A stretch of 64,000 nucleotides of DNA from Rhizobium leguminosarum (GTDB lineage Bacteria; Pseudomonadota; Alphaproteobacteria; Rhizobiales; Rhizobiaceae): contig NZ_JAGIOR010000009.1 in the NCBI RefSeq assembly GCF_017876795.1, positions 1 to 64,000 of the forward strand. The letters run 5' to 3'. Positions 7,055-15,609 of the stretch are shown here, piece by piece (within the stretch, counting starts at the first letter, position 1; every line of letters starts with the position of its first letter). The notes under the pieces were generated by a model. That model made no database searches. It was not told the origin of the DNA and worked only from the letters and a program-made list of their open reading frames with translations. The translations under genes and the position numbers were made by a program.

Positions 7055-8019
7055 AGAAGACGATTGAGCCGGGGCCGACGCCTGATAACTGGGATGCCGA
7101 AGCGTTGTTCGCGAAAGCGCTACGCTATGCCGAACGGATGGCGGACTCTGCCGACGGATGGGAGCAGGCGCTCTGGTCCAGCCTGGCTCTGGAACTACTG
7201 GGCAGGGCCGCCCTGTCAAATGTCAGCCCGGCCTTGCTTGCCGACAATGATAAAAACTGGACTAACCTGTACCATGCGCTCGGGTTTGAGCCAAATGAGG
7301 GTAAAACCGCGCCAAAATCGATCACTGTCACGGAAGTGTTCAAGCGGCTGGCCGGGATCTATCCGGAATTATTTGTTTCGGAGAACCATAGCTTCTGTGT
7401 GGTGCACACGGGACGGCGCAACAGCGAACTTCATTCAGGCGAAGCGGTGTTTGAGGGAATTGCCAGCTCTTCCTGGCAACCGCAATTCTATGCGGCATGC
7501 AAGGCGCTCCTCACGACGATGGGTCTGACGTTAACGGACTTTATCGACGGCTCGGAAGCTGAGGTTGCGGAAAAGCTCATTGCCGCGGAGGCAGACAAGA
7601 GCGCGAAGGCGGTTTTGGCCGACGTCGAGGCTCACCGAAAGGAATGGCTCGCCCTGGGCGATGACGAGCGTTCTTCTTTGGTGGAATCGGCAAAGGTATG
7701 GGCAATGCGGCAGGTGGGACATCGCGTAACTTGTCCTGCTTGCACGTCGATCGCACTTGTTCAGGGCGAGGCGATTACGCCCGCGGTTGTGAAGCTGGAT
7801 GCTGAGCAAGGCTTGGTCGTCGAAACGCAGGATTACCTGCCGAGCCAATTCGAGTGCGTGGCGTGCCGCCTGAAAATTCACGGCCTGTCACGCCTTGCTG
7901 CGGTTGATAGTAATCTGGCGAACCGTTTCAAGAAGACGAGCACGTATGACGCGGCGGAATACTACGCCAAGGAAGATGACTATCCTGGCTATGAAGAGGA
8001 CAATAACGAGCGTTTCTGA
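7051..8019 (+). CDS. HEPN-motif protein with C-terminal zinc ribbon
   Basis: 322 aa, family not recognised by name. The N-terminal half is helical (WEQALWSSLALELLGRAAL, NLYHALGFEP) and contains GRRNSELHSGE. Its RNxxxH pattern is the catalytic signature of HEPN ribonucleases found in many toxins and defence effectors. Near residues 227-230 and 271-274 two Cys pairs (CPAC and CVAC) form a likely zinc ribbon. The C-terminus is acidic (KEDDYPGYEEDNNERF). The gene overlaps the dioxygenase stop by 4 bp. My inference is an RNA-targeting effector whose action is linked to the dioxygenase; a DUF4145-like non-enzymatic role is possible. Confidence 0.6.
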   Translation: MKKTIEPGPTPDNWDAEALFAKALRYAERMADSADGWEQALWSSLALELLGRAALSNVSPALLADNDKNWTNLYHALGFEPNEGKTAPKSITVTEVFKRLAGIYPELFVSENHSFCVVHTGRRNSELHSGEAVFEGIASSSWQPQFYAACKALLTTMGLTLTDFIDGSEAEVAEKLIAAEADKSAKAVLADVEAHRKEWLALGDDERSSLVESAKVWAMRQVGHRVTCPACTSIALVQGEAITPAVVKLDAEQGLVVETQDYLPSQFECVACRLKIHGLSRLAAVDSNLANRFKKTSTYDAAEYYAKEDDYPGYEEDNNERF

Positions 8020-8048
8020 AGACACCAGGGGCGTCAAGGAGGAACCGC

Positions 8049-8282
8049 ATGAGCATAGTCGATCAGCATGAAGCGCCGTCAATGACAGAGCCTCAGCGCC
8101 GCGATGCCATGGCCGACATGACGGCGATCGTGCGTGGCGAAGAACTCGACCTACCGTGGCGACGCATCCGCGTCCTGCTGGACCATAAGCTTGCGATGGT
8201 TCAGCATCCCGTGTTGACGCAAGGAAGCTTGACCTCTCTGGGCCTGACGGACAAGGGCTTGCGATTCATTGGCGAGACCTGA
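8049..8282 (+). CDS. Small uncharacterised protein
   Basis: 77 aa, preceded by a strong AAGGAGG ribosome site 6 nt before the ATG, so it is probably real. The sequence includes RRDAMADMTAIVRGEELDLPW and ends GLTDKGLRFIGET. No domain, signal peptide or membrane segment is apparent. It lies 29 bp after the HEPN-like gene on the same strand and may be a third member of that operon, or a leftover plasmid gene upstream of the insertion sequence. Confidence 0.55.
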   Translation: MSIVDQHEAPSMTEPQRRDAMADMTAIVRGEELDLPWRRIRVLLDHKLAMVQHPVLTQGSLTSLGLTDKGLRFIGET

Positions 8283-8373
8283 TCGAAGGTTTATATTGCC
8301 ATAAGAAAATATTCCTCTTGACGAAGAGCTATTAGCGGGTGTTCTTCTTTTGTTCCAATCGACAGGAGCAAAC

Positions 8374-8418
8374 GTGCGCAAACCGGAGACGATCGAACGC
8401 CTCTATCTGGATTTCGAT
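8374..8418 (+). pseudogene. First 15 codons of a Y-family DNA polymerase-like gene cut off by IS21
   Basis: An ACAGGAG ribosome site (8362-8368) precedes GTG 8374, which reads MRKPETIERLYLDFD up to the first base of the insertion sequence. LYLDFD is the first catalytic motif of Y-family (DinB/ImuB-type) lesion-bypass polymerases, where it is followed by a GFFASVE-like segment. No remainder of a polymerase is found beyond the element, so the rest of the gene has been lost. The call rests on 15 residues only. Confidence 0.5.
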
Positions 8419-8551
8419 TGTCAACGCCGGAGTAAAATCAGGCCAATGGGCGGAGCAAAACCAGGCCACTTGTGGCGCACGCATGAAACCTCCGGGAGGG
8501 CGTAGCCCGAGCGGGGGTCTCATGCGTGCGCGGAGATTTTCTGAAGGGGTT

Positions 8552-9310
8552 TCAGCCGGCCTTTCGGGCGCGGCTTTGGGCGAGACGATAGCTATCGCCG
8601 TTCATCTCCAGGATGTTGACGTGGTGGGTGATGCGATCGAGCAGTGCGCCGGTGAGACGCTCCGATCCCAAGGTTTCTGTCCATTCGTCAAACGGAAGAT
8701 TGCTGGTGACCAGGGTCGCGCCGCGTTCATAGCGTTGTGAGATCAGCTCGAACAGCAATTCTGCGCCGGTTTTTGAGAGCGGCACAAAGCCCAGCTCATC
8801 GATGATGAGAAGCTGGTAGGCTGCCATCTGCTTCTGGAACCGCAGCAGCCGTCGCTCGTCGCGCGCCTCCATCATCTCACTGACCAGGGCGGCGGCCGTG
8901 GTGAACCCAACGGACAGGCCCTTCTGGCATGCCGCCAGGCCGAGACCGAGCGCGACATGCGTCTTTCCCGTGCCGCTCGGGCCGAGCGCAATGACGTTCT
9001 CCCGCCGTTCGATCCATTCGCAACGCGCCAGTTCCAGCACCTGCATCTTGTTGAGCTTCGGGATGGCGGCGAAGTCGAAGCTGTCGAGGCTTTTTACGAC
9101 CGGGAACCTGGCCGCCTTGATGCGGCGCTCGACCTTGCGGCGATCCCGTTCGATCATCTCCCTTTCGGCAAGCCGGAAGAGATAGCCGACATGATCGACG
9201 CCCTCGGTGGCACATAGCCGGGCCAGCTTCTGGTATTCGCGCTGGAATGTCGGGAGCTTCAGGATCTTGAGGTAATGGACAAGCAGGATCTCAGGTGCTT
9301 CGGTGCTCAT
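8552..9310 (-). CDS. istB: IS21 helper ATPase IstB
   Basis: 252 aa from ATG 9310, whose first bases overlap the istA stop (ATGA), so translation is coupled; the frame stays open upstream but lies within istA. It has a AAA+ core with Walker A GPSGTGKTHVALGLG near residues 105-120 and Walker B LLIIDELGFVPL. DnaA-type features continue in SQRYERGATLVTSNLPFDEW and LLDRITHHVNILEMNGDSYR. IstB loads onto target DNA and stimulates the IstA transposase. Length and motifs indicate a functional protein. Confidence 0.95.
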   Translation of the reverse strand: MSTEAPEILLVHYLKILKLPTFQREYQKLARLCATEGVDHVGYLFRLAEREMIERDRRKVERRIKAARFPVVKSLDSFDFAAIPKLNKMQVLELARCEWIERRENVIALGPSGTGKTHVALGLGLAACQKGLSVGFTTAAALVSEMMEARDERRLLRFQKQMAAYQLLIIDELGFVPLSKTGAELLFELISQRYERGATLVTSNLPFDEWTETLGSERLTGALLDRITHHVNILEMNGDSYRLAQSRARKAG

Positions 9311-10803
9311 GCCGCTTCTTCCGCATCCGATGACAGGAGGCGCATGTACGCCTTCGCTGATGTCGTCTCGACCGTCGCCTTCGGCAGGTAGGGGTAGATG
9401 GACAGGTCCAGTCGCGGCGGCCGGCGCTCCACCCGGCAAAGGATCAGATGCTTTACAGCGTCGAAGCCGATCGCTCCGAGTTGCAGAGCCTGCTTTACCG
9501 CCGCATGCAGATCAGAAAGCTCGAAGCTTTCCAGCAAGCGCAGAACCTGCACATACTCCCGCCGGCCATGCTTTGCCATGCGGCCTTCCATCAACCGCCG
9601 CAGAGTGGCGAATTCCTCTGGCAAGTCCCAGCCCTGGAGAGGTGCTGCCTGATCCAGCGCATTGATCTTATGCTCGATCAGCGGCAAGTAATGCACAGGA
9701 TCGAAGACGACATCTTCTCGTTCCCAGCTCCGCGGATGGCGGGCGACAATCTCACCACGGCAACCGATCACCACTTCGTCGACATAGCCCCGGACCCAAA
9801 CATCCTGGTGGCCATAGGCAACCGGGACGGAATAGTCGTTGGTCTTGTACCGCACCAGCGACTGAGCCGTGACCTTGGCACTGGTCTGATCGCAGGCATC
9901 GAAGGGCGATAGTGGCAACGAACGCATGGCAGCCAGATCGCGCTGCAGCCGTTCTCCGATCGTCTCGCTCTCGCTGCGCAGTCTATCGCGCTGACGCTTG
10001 CGGCATTGCTCCTCGAGCCAGATATTGAATGCACCCCATGTCGGAAACTGTGGGATCGGAACCATGAAGTTGCGCCTGGCGTAGCCAACAAGCCCCTCGA
10101 CATTCCCCTTGTCGTTGCCTTTCCCCGGACGGCCATAGCGATCCCGGATCAGGTAGTGGGACAGGAAGCCGCTGAACAATCCGGCGCGCTTGCGTGTCCC
10201 ATCGGGCAGGATCTTTGCCACAAGGCAGCGGTCGTTGTCGTAGACGATCGACTGTGGCACCGCCCCGAAGAACGCGAACGCATGGATGTGGCCGTCGACC
10301 CAGGCCTCAGAGACCGCCGCCGGATAGGCCCGTACATAGCAGCCATCGCTATGCGGCAGATCCAGCACGAAGAAATGGGCCTTCCGCTCGACACCGCCGA
10401 TCACCACCATCGCCTCGCCGAAATCGGCCTGCCCATGGCCCGGCGGATGAGCCAGCGGCACGAACACCTCCTGACGGCGCTGATCCCGTTCGCGCATGTA
10501 ATCCTTGATGATCGTGTAGCCGCCGGTGAAGCCGCGCTCGTCCCGGAGCCGGTCAAACACTCGCTTGGCCGTATGGCGCTGCTTGCGCGGCACCTTCAGA
10601 TCTTCATCGAGCCAATGATCGATCGTCGAAACAAATGCATCCAGCTTGGGTCGCCGGATCGGCAACTGACGCTGATAGCCGGGCGGTGTCGAATACGACA
10701 CCATCTTGGAAACGCTGTCGCGAGATATGTTGAAATGCTTCGCAGCCTGACGACGGGTCATCCCTTCCGAGACGGCCAGGCGAACCTTCAGATATAATTC
10801 CAC
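9307..10803 (-). CDS. istA: IS21 transposase IstA
   Basis: 498 aa. The N-terminal HTH (GMTRRQAAKHFNISRDSVSKM) binds the terminal repeats. The DDE integrase core contains GHGQADFGEAMVVI (first Asp), PQSIVYDNDRC (second Asp) and GNDKGNVEGLVGYARRN (Glu). The C-terminal part (HPRSWEREDVVFDPVHYLPLIE... KINALDQAAPL) is standard for IstA. The gene starts near the right end of the element and overlaps istB. No frameshift is seen. Confidence 0.95.
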   Translation of the reverse strand: MELYLKVRLAVSEGMTRRQAAKHFNISRDSVSKMVSYSTPPGYQRQLPIRRPKLDAFVSTIDHWLDEDLKVPRKQRHTAKRVFDRLRDERGFTGGYTIIKDYMRERDQRRQEVFVPLAHPPGHGQADFGEAMVVIGGVERKAHFFVLDLPHSDGCYVRAYPAAVSEAWVDGHIHAFAFFGAVPQSIVYDNDRCLVAKILPDGTRKRAGLFSGFLSHYLIRDRYGRPGKGNDKGNVEGLVGYARRNFMVPIPQFPTWGAFNIWLEEQCRKRQRDRLRSESETIGERLQRDLAAMRSLPLSPFDACDQTSAKVTAQSLVRYKTNDYSVPVAYGHQDVWVRGYVDEVVIGCRGEIVARHPRSWEREDVVFDPVHYLPLIEHKINALDQAAPLQGWDLPEEFATLRRLMEGRMAKHGRREYVQVLRLLESFELSDLHAAVKQALQLGAIGFDAVKHLILCRVERRPPRLDLSIYPYLPKATVETTSAKAYMRLLSSDAEEAA

Positions 10804-10956
10804 GGTGTAGATCCCCTGTCCCTCCTGCTGTCATTTGCAGAAAGGAAATAGGTGGCCGGATTTTACTCCGCCCGCGGCTGGATTATTCCGCCGCTACCGT
10901 GGCCGACTTTTGCACCGCCGCTCTCAACTTGGAGGGACCTCAAAAAGCTGTTGACA

Positions 10957-11244
10957 AAGAATAAGATCACCTACGAACGCGGCAATGAACGAGATGATCT
11001 TTTGCGATCATTGCGCTCGCGCGAATACGCGATGAAGCATCATCTCGACTATGAAAATGCCAACATCCATTCGAAAATTTTAGATGCGTTGAAGCAACGC
11101 TGCGACAAGCCGGTCACGACATCAATCGATGCTTGGATGGCTGGGCGCAACCATGTTGGAACATTGGCGAATCTCGAATCGCGGCAAGAGAGCCAGTTTG
11201 CAGAACTGAAAAGCCTCTGCTTTGCCGGAGACACCGAGTCGTGA
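10957..11244 (+). pseudogene. 3' remnant of an unidentified gene next to IS21
   Basis: An open frame runs out of the right end of the insertion sequence (nominal start inside it at 10852). It continues in native DNA as KITYERGNERDDLLRSLRS... HHLDYENANIHSKILDALKQ... HVGTLANLESRQESQF to the stop at 11242-11244. The part inside the element is terminal-repeat DNA and not meaningful. The helical, charged tail resembles nothing I recognise and is not a Y-family polymerase C-terminus. It is probably the truncated end of another gene brought next to the element by a deletion. Confidence 0.4.
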
Positions 11245-11249
11245 GCCCC

Positions 11250-12323
11250 TCATGTTCCCTCATTTTCGCCCAGCCGGTAGACCTCGGCATTGTCCTGGAC
11301 CTCCCGCAAGCCTTTGTAGGATCCATGGCGCAACTTGTTATCGGAGGTCCAGGCCCTGTATTCAATCTCCGCAATAAGCGTCGGCTGAATCCATACAACT
11401 TTGCGCTTGCCTGAATATGGCACCGGCGGCTGCCTTCGCTTCCACGGCAGCTTGTCCATGGACGTGCGCAACGCGAGCGACGCCCGCTCTTTGAATCCAG
11501 TTCCTACGCTGCCCACGTAGCGCAGATCATCGCCTCGATAGGCCGCAAGTTGAAGAGAGCGGAAGCCGCCGAAAGCGCCGACGGAAGGCTCATACCCGAC
11601 AATGAAGAATGCTTGGCTTTGGACGCATTTGCATTTGATCCAGTCGTCCGTTCTGCCGGATCGATAAACGCTGTCGCGTTTCTTCCCTACGATCCCTTCC
11701 AAGCCCAACCTGCAAGCGTGGTCTAGCAGCTCGACAGGATCAGCGTCGATCTCCTCAGAAAGCCGGATCGCGCCTTCCTTCCCCTGCAGCAGGTCTTCGA
11801 GCAGATGGCGGCGGGAGCGGTATTCCAGCCCTCGCAGATCGTGGCTGTCGAAATAGATCAGGTCGAAGGCCATCATGGTTGCGGGCGATACGAGGTTGCC
11901 GCTCCGTCGGCCGACCGCACCCAGGCTGGATTGCAACAAGTTGAAATCCGAGCGGCCTTGTTCATCGAATAGGCAGGCCTCGCCATCCAAAATCATTGAC
12001 GCAGGTCCCAGTTCTCGAGCCGCGTCAACAATTGAGGGAAATCGATGCGACCAGTCGTATCCGCCTCTGGTTAGAACACGGATCCGACCGGTCTCGACGT
12101 GGACGCGAATTCGATACCCGTCCCATTTGATTTCCCAGTTATAACCTGTTGCCGGTGGGCGTTGCTTCAGCAAAGCCAGGGCGGGTTCCACGCGATCCGG
12201 CATGCGATCGTAGGGCAGGGCGGGTTGCGCCGGGTTCCGTTTCCGGACACGGCGACTTTGAAGTTGGCCGCTCTCATCGGTGAGGAGCGGTTTCGAGCGA
12301 GGCGGACGCGTGCCTTTTGCCAT
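11250..12323 (-). CDS. ATP-dependent DNA ligase (LigD ligase-domain type)
   Basis: 357 aa. The nucleotidyltransferase motifs are intact: motif I EIKWDGYRIRVHVE with the lysine that takes AMP, motif III-like SMILDGEACLFDEQGRSDF, LEGIVGKKRDSVYRSGRTDDWIKCKC (motifs IV-V), then the OB-fold (YVGSVGTGF). The C-terminus is intact (RHGSYKGLREVQDNAEVYRL). Such stand-alone LigD-like ligases act with Ku in bacterial end joining, but no Ku or LigD polymerase gene is in this window. A related, broken ligase lies at 15610-16309. Its stop lies 5 bp from that of the convergent remnant. Confidence 0.9.
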   Translation of the reverse strand: MAKGTRPPRSKPLLTDESGQLQSRRVRKRNPAQPALPYDRMPDRVEPALALLKQRPPATGYNWEIKWDGYRIRVHVETGRIRVLTRGGYDWSHRFPSIVDAARELGPASMILDGEACLFDEQGRSDFNLLQSSLGAVGRRSGNLVSPATMMAFDLIYFDSHDLRGLEYRSRRHLLEDLLQGKEGAIRLSEEIDADPVELLDHACRLGLEGIVGKKRDSVYRSGRTDDWIKCKCVQSQAFFIVGYEPSVGAFGGFRSLQLAAYRGDDLRYVGSVGTGFKERASLALRTSMDKLPWKRRQPPVPYSGKRKVVWIQPTLIAEIEYRAWTSDNKLRHGSYKGLREVQDNAEVYRLGENEGT

Positions 12324-12409
12324 GCTCTCTATTTCAACAGCATTTGCTTAAAAGTATCCATATGAAAGTCGCCGTTAGCCGCGGCCTAAACGGACGCGGA
12401 ACGCCCAGA

Positions 12410-13432
12410 TCATGTTCGTCGGCCCTTATCAGGACTCGATAGAAACCGCTTCAGGCTCAAACCGGCCAACAAGATGTAGGGCGGCATGGCGAGCGAATAG
12501 TGCCCGCAGTTTAATTCCAAAATGTTTGGCGTAGCTCCGGCGTCCTTCAGCCTCTGCATGAATCTCTCCGACAGCTCTGGCAGCACCACTTTATCTCTCT
12601 TCGCCATCACAACGTGAAGATCGAGATCCGGCCGCGCAAGACGATGCGCATAATTCTCTAAATTAAGCGGCCCCCAGGCCCTTCGGAGGTCGGTCAGATC
12701 AATCTCAGGCTCAAGGCTGTCGCGTATCGCTCGTGTCGCGCGACCCGTCCAAACCATATCGGCTAGACTCCCTGCCGTCAGAAATAGCGCCGCTTTTGAC
12801 ACAGCAGTGTCATGTGCTGCGATCAATCCAGCGACCCAGGAACCCAGGCTCATGCCGAGAACCGAAATTTCTCGATAGCCTTCGCGCTTTAACCAACGAA
12901 TGAGCTTTCGACCATCCAATACTGCCTGCCTTACGGATTGGATCGTTCGACCAAGGTTGGCGCTAAGCATATAATCGGCGTGCACGGAGCCTGGCCGGCT
13001 GCGCTCGAAGTGATAGGGCATAGCAATCTCGATGACCGTGATGCCGCGCTTCGAGAAAAAGCTGGCGATCTGGCGATTTCGGGAGCTGGCATTCCAGTGG
13101 TGAAAAATCACCAATGCCCGATCGAAGGACCCGCTATCTGCGATTTTTGCCCAGACGATGTTGTTCTCTTCAACGTCCGTGGAAATGTCCGATGGAAATT
13201 TAAGCCATTCGCCTTGTCTTTCGAAACCCCGATCGCTCCGACTCGGCTCATCGTAGAAGGCCGGATTAGCCACGGCCTGGTCAGCAAGAACACAAAACTC
13301 CTCGAGACTTGTTATCTTCTCCGCACCCGGAAGGGCGCGTTCCGCGTCAAGGGCGAGGGCCGTTCTTCCTTTCCCTTCTTCGCCGCGCCGCGCCCGCCGC
13401 TCGTCCCAACGATCAAGCCAACTATGATACAC
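12410..13432 (-). CDS. Alpha/beta hydrolase, RcgR-like
   Basis: 340 aa with an alpha/beta-hydrolase core: VIFHHWNASSRN (oxyanion region), the nucleophile elbow GMSLGSW (GxSxG), VVMAKRDKVVLPELSERF (catalytic Asp area) and ELNCGHYSLAMPPY (catalytic His). No signal peptide. It begins 9 bp after the RcgA-like membrane protein gene and is surely in the same operon. From memory this pair corresponds to RcgR (a putative quorum-lactone hydrolase) and RcgA of rhizobial conjugative plasmids, where they affect transfer. The hydrolase fold is firm; the RcgR assignment is from memory. Confidence 0.7.
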   Translation of the reverse strand: MYHSWLDRWDERRARRGEEGKGRTALALDAERALPGAEKITSLEEFCVLADQAVANPAFYDEPSRSDRGFERQGEWLKFPSDISTDVEENNIVWAKIADSGSFDRALVIFHHWNASSRNRQIASFFSKRGITVIEIAMPYHFERSRPGSVHADYMLSANLGRTIQSVRQAVLDGRKLIRWLKREGYREISVLGMSLGSWVAGLIAAHDTAVSKAALFLTAGSLADMVWTGRATRAIRDSLEPEIDLTDLRRAWGPLNLENYAHRLARPDLDLHVVMAKRDKVVLPELSERFMQRLKDAGATPNILELNCGHYSLAMPPYILLAGLSLKRFLSSPDKGRRT

Positions 13433-13441
13433 TCTGATTTC

Positions 13442-15031
13442 CTACCTCACTCGTTCGCCATGCCCAAACGCTGGGTCAAAGAGGCCATATATCGCGGGGA
13501 GCACTCCGATACCTAAAAGGATCGAAAAGCCAGCGAATGCGCCGATCAGGAGATAGGCCGCAACGAGCAGGCCCACGACCGCCGACATCTTCCACAAAAG
13601 CATACGGTATCGACGTCCGACACTTAAACGGATGGAAGCAACGAGGAAGACAACACAGGTCGAAATAGCGACAAGAAGGCTGCTGTAGTGTGTCGGCATT
13701 CTATAACTGAACCCGTTGCTAACATCTTTATGCACATACAAGGCTGATGACATATCGCCGACCAACCAATCCACGATGTTCTCTCCGTTCGATGTCAGGT
13801 AAGAGCTTTGGGCCTTCATGCATATGGCGACTAGAACACCCAGCACAGTGCACCGAAAAATTCCGCGCATCACCCTGAGACCAAGTTGATCGAGCTCGTG
13901 TCGATGCTCCACCTCCGGCCGGGCCTTCGATGCTTCCCCAATTTTCCAGAGATCATGGACAATCGTGTGAAGCAAAATGAGACCTGCGAAGAACAGATAA
14001 AAGCATAGGCACATGTATAGATATGCGAGAGCCGTGAACACGATCGACATTGGCACCGATATAACTTCAGGGCGTACAATAGCCAACGTGCCCCAACTCG
14101 TCGCGTAGTCATCACCACCGTTCATCAATGGGATCAAGCACACGCCGATCCACTGAAAAAGACCGGCAAACAATACACAAATCAAGAAAACCGCCCAATA
14201 TGTATACGAAGAAGCTTCGACGTTGCGCGCCCAGGCATTTTCGCTTTCCATCTTGTCGCGCTGGGCCATAAGCTCTAAGCGCGCCTCGTATCTCCAGAAG
14301 AGCAACAGCTCTATTACAATCGCAAAAAACAGTGGCAAAAGCACCATAAAGAGGAATGTCCAATTCGGTGCCCAAAGAAACCCAACCTGCTTCACGACGC
14401 CATCCGCCCGGACGTACGTGGCGCTGTGAATGCCCGTGATGTATGACAAGAAACCAAGAGCGGTGGCGCCCGCAAATACCGACGCCGGTAAATTTAAGGG
14501 AGATCCGCGAGAAAAAAGTGCTTCCGATCTCAGCGCCAAGCCGAAACGCCGGTCCGGCCGCTTGATATCGGTCTCCCGTGCCAACTCAGCTCGCGAGCCA
14601 GTCACATCATCGACAGCCGCAGTCAATGGCCCTTCCGGAACACCGGGCGCAACGCTGCTTCTTGCATTCTTAGATTCTCGTCTCCTTGCCGCGAACCGGG
14701 ATTGCGCATCGCTAAGCTCCATCTGCCATTCACTGGTGGCGACTGGATCATCGCACCCAAAAATCCTTGCCAGCCAGCGAATATTGGCAGTGCTGATGCC
14801 CTTCTCGTTCTCTTGAAACCAAAGCTGAACCGTTCGCAGATCTACGCCAGCCCGGTTCGAATCAATCTGTGAAATCGCCTCCGCAAGAAGCTCCGGCGTC
14901 CACGGCCCTGCAGGAAAACCATCGCTACCCAATGGTCGACCTGCTCCAGCCGCAGCCAATCGCTTGAATAATTCTTTGAAATCACTTCCGTCGTTCGCCG
15001 GAGGAATAAAAAATTTTCCGTTTTTTAACAA
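13442..15031 (-). CDS. Polytopic membrane protein with N-terminal HTH-like domain, RcgA-like
   Basis: 529 aa. Residues about 45-100 resemble a DNA-binding or docking helical domain (DLRTVQLWFQENEKGISTANIRWLARIFGCDDP). From about residue 180 on there are seven or so membrane segments, for example ASVFAGATALGFLSYITG, TFLFMVLLPLFFAIVIELLL and SIVFTALAYLYMCLCFYLFF. The combination of a cytoplasmic N-terminal domain and an integral membrane body next to an alpha/beta hydrolase matches the RcgA family (called putative transporter) of rhizobial conjugative plasmids. Role here: probably regulation of conjugation. Confidence 0.65.
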   Translation of the reverse strand: MLKNGKFFIPPANDGSDFKELFKRLAAAGAGRPLGSDGFPAGPWTPELLAEAISQIDSNRAGVDLRTVQLWFQENEKGISTANIRWLARIFGCDDPVATSEWQMELSDAQSRFAARRRESKNARSSVAPGVPEGPLTAAVDDVTGSRAELARETDIKRPDRRFGLALRSEALFSRGSPLNLPASVFAGATALGFLSYITGIHSATYVRADGVVKQVGFLWAPNWTFLFMVLLPLFFAIVIELLLFWRYEARLELMAQRDKMESENAWARNVEASSYTYWAVFLICVLFAGLFQWIGVCLIPLMNGGDDYATSWGTLAIVRPEVISVPMSIVFTALAYLYMCLCFYLFFAGLILLHTIVHDLWKIGEASKARPEVEHRHELDQLGLRVMRGIFRCTVLGVLVAICMKAQSSYLTSNGENIVDWLVGDMSSALYVHKDVSNGFSYRMPTHYSSLLVAISTCVVFLVASIRLSVGRRYRMLLWKMSAVVGLLVAAYLLIGAFAGFSILLGIGVLPAIYGLFDPAFGHGERVR

Positions 15032-15137
15032 AGGCTTACCAGATTCTGTTTCGTTTGGTTTCGTTTGATTTCTTACCCTATCGTGCCTTCGTCCTCAATC
15101 AATGCGTTTAAATGCAACGTAGTGGCGCGGACAACTG

Positions 15138-15602
15138 GTGGACTTTGGGATGTTAAATTCGGAATCGCTTCGGTCCCGTAGTCGGGGATACCTTTCTTCA
15201 GGCCTTCGCACGGCTTTGAGTCCGTTAGCGTCCGACGGCATATCTGATGTAGAAATCGTGAGGCCTTCGGATGGGACGGGACACAAAGAAGCGAACAGTG
15301 GAGAATCTTCGGTTTCCCTTGGCGACTTGATGGATCGGCATATCGCGGCGCAAATGGCGGCTGCGGAAGCCGTTCGCGTATTGGATGAACGCAGGACAGT
15401 TGGTGGGGTTGCGAGCATCGCCGATGCAAAAGGACTGTTGGACGTCGCGCGAGACGAACAAGCTGGCCGGCTGGCGATCATCAATTACTTGCCGCGGACC
15501 AATCAGGAATCAAGGCAAAAGCTGACCTACATGGCGGCTTACCTGATCGCGACACGGGGTACTTTGGCACCGCATGAGATGAATTCGATCTTGGCTTCCT
15601 GA
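15138..15602 (+). CDS. Small conserved protein, paralog of the one at 33758
   Basis: Up to 154 aa, but only the last 95 or so are supported by similarity: SLGDLMDRHIAAQMAAAEAV, VARDEQAGRLAIIN and KLTYMAAYLIATRGTLAPHEMNSIL closely match the protein at 33758-34075. The N-terminal 55 residues look like spurious extension; the true start is uncertain. The helical, soluble sequence has no domain I can name. It is convergent with the ligase pseudogene. Confidence 0.6.
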   Translation: MDFGMLNSESLRSRSRGYLSSGLRTALSPLASDGISDVEIVRPSDGTGHKEANSGESSVSLGDLMDRHIAAQMAAAEAVRVLDERRTVGGVASIADAKGLLDVARDEQAGRLAIINYLPRTNQESRQKLTYMAAYLIATRGTLAPHEMNSILAS

Positions 15603-15609
15603 ACGAAGC

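Larger units (their letters stand above)
8419..10956 (-). mobile_element. IS21-family insertion sequence (2.5 kb, apparently intact)
   Basis: Both ends read TGTCAAC inward (8419-8425 and, on the minus strand, 10956-10950). Each end carries several copies of a subterminal repeat. At the left, cggagtaaaatcaggcca (8429-8446) and a variant follow; at the right, the same sequence with one mismatch lies in opposite orientation near 10852-10869, with further degenerate copies outward. Multiple terminal repeats, an istA-istB ATGA overlap and about 2.5 kb length are diagnostic of IS21. Flanking bases show no target duplication, unlike a simple insertion. Confidence 0.9.

Noticed and set aside
8412..10964. 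Target-site duplication around IS21
   Set aside because: Flanks cgat (left) and aaga (right) do not match for any 4-8 bp window at the chosen ends or one base further out.
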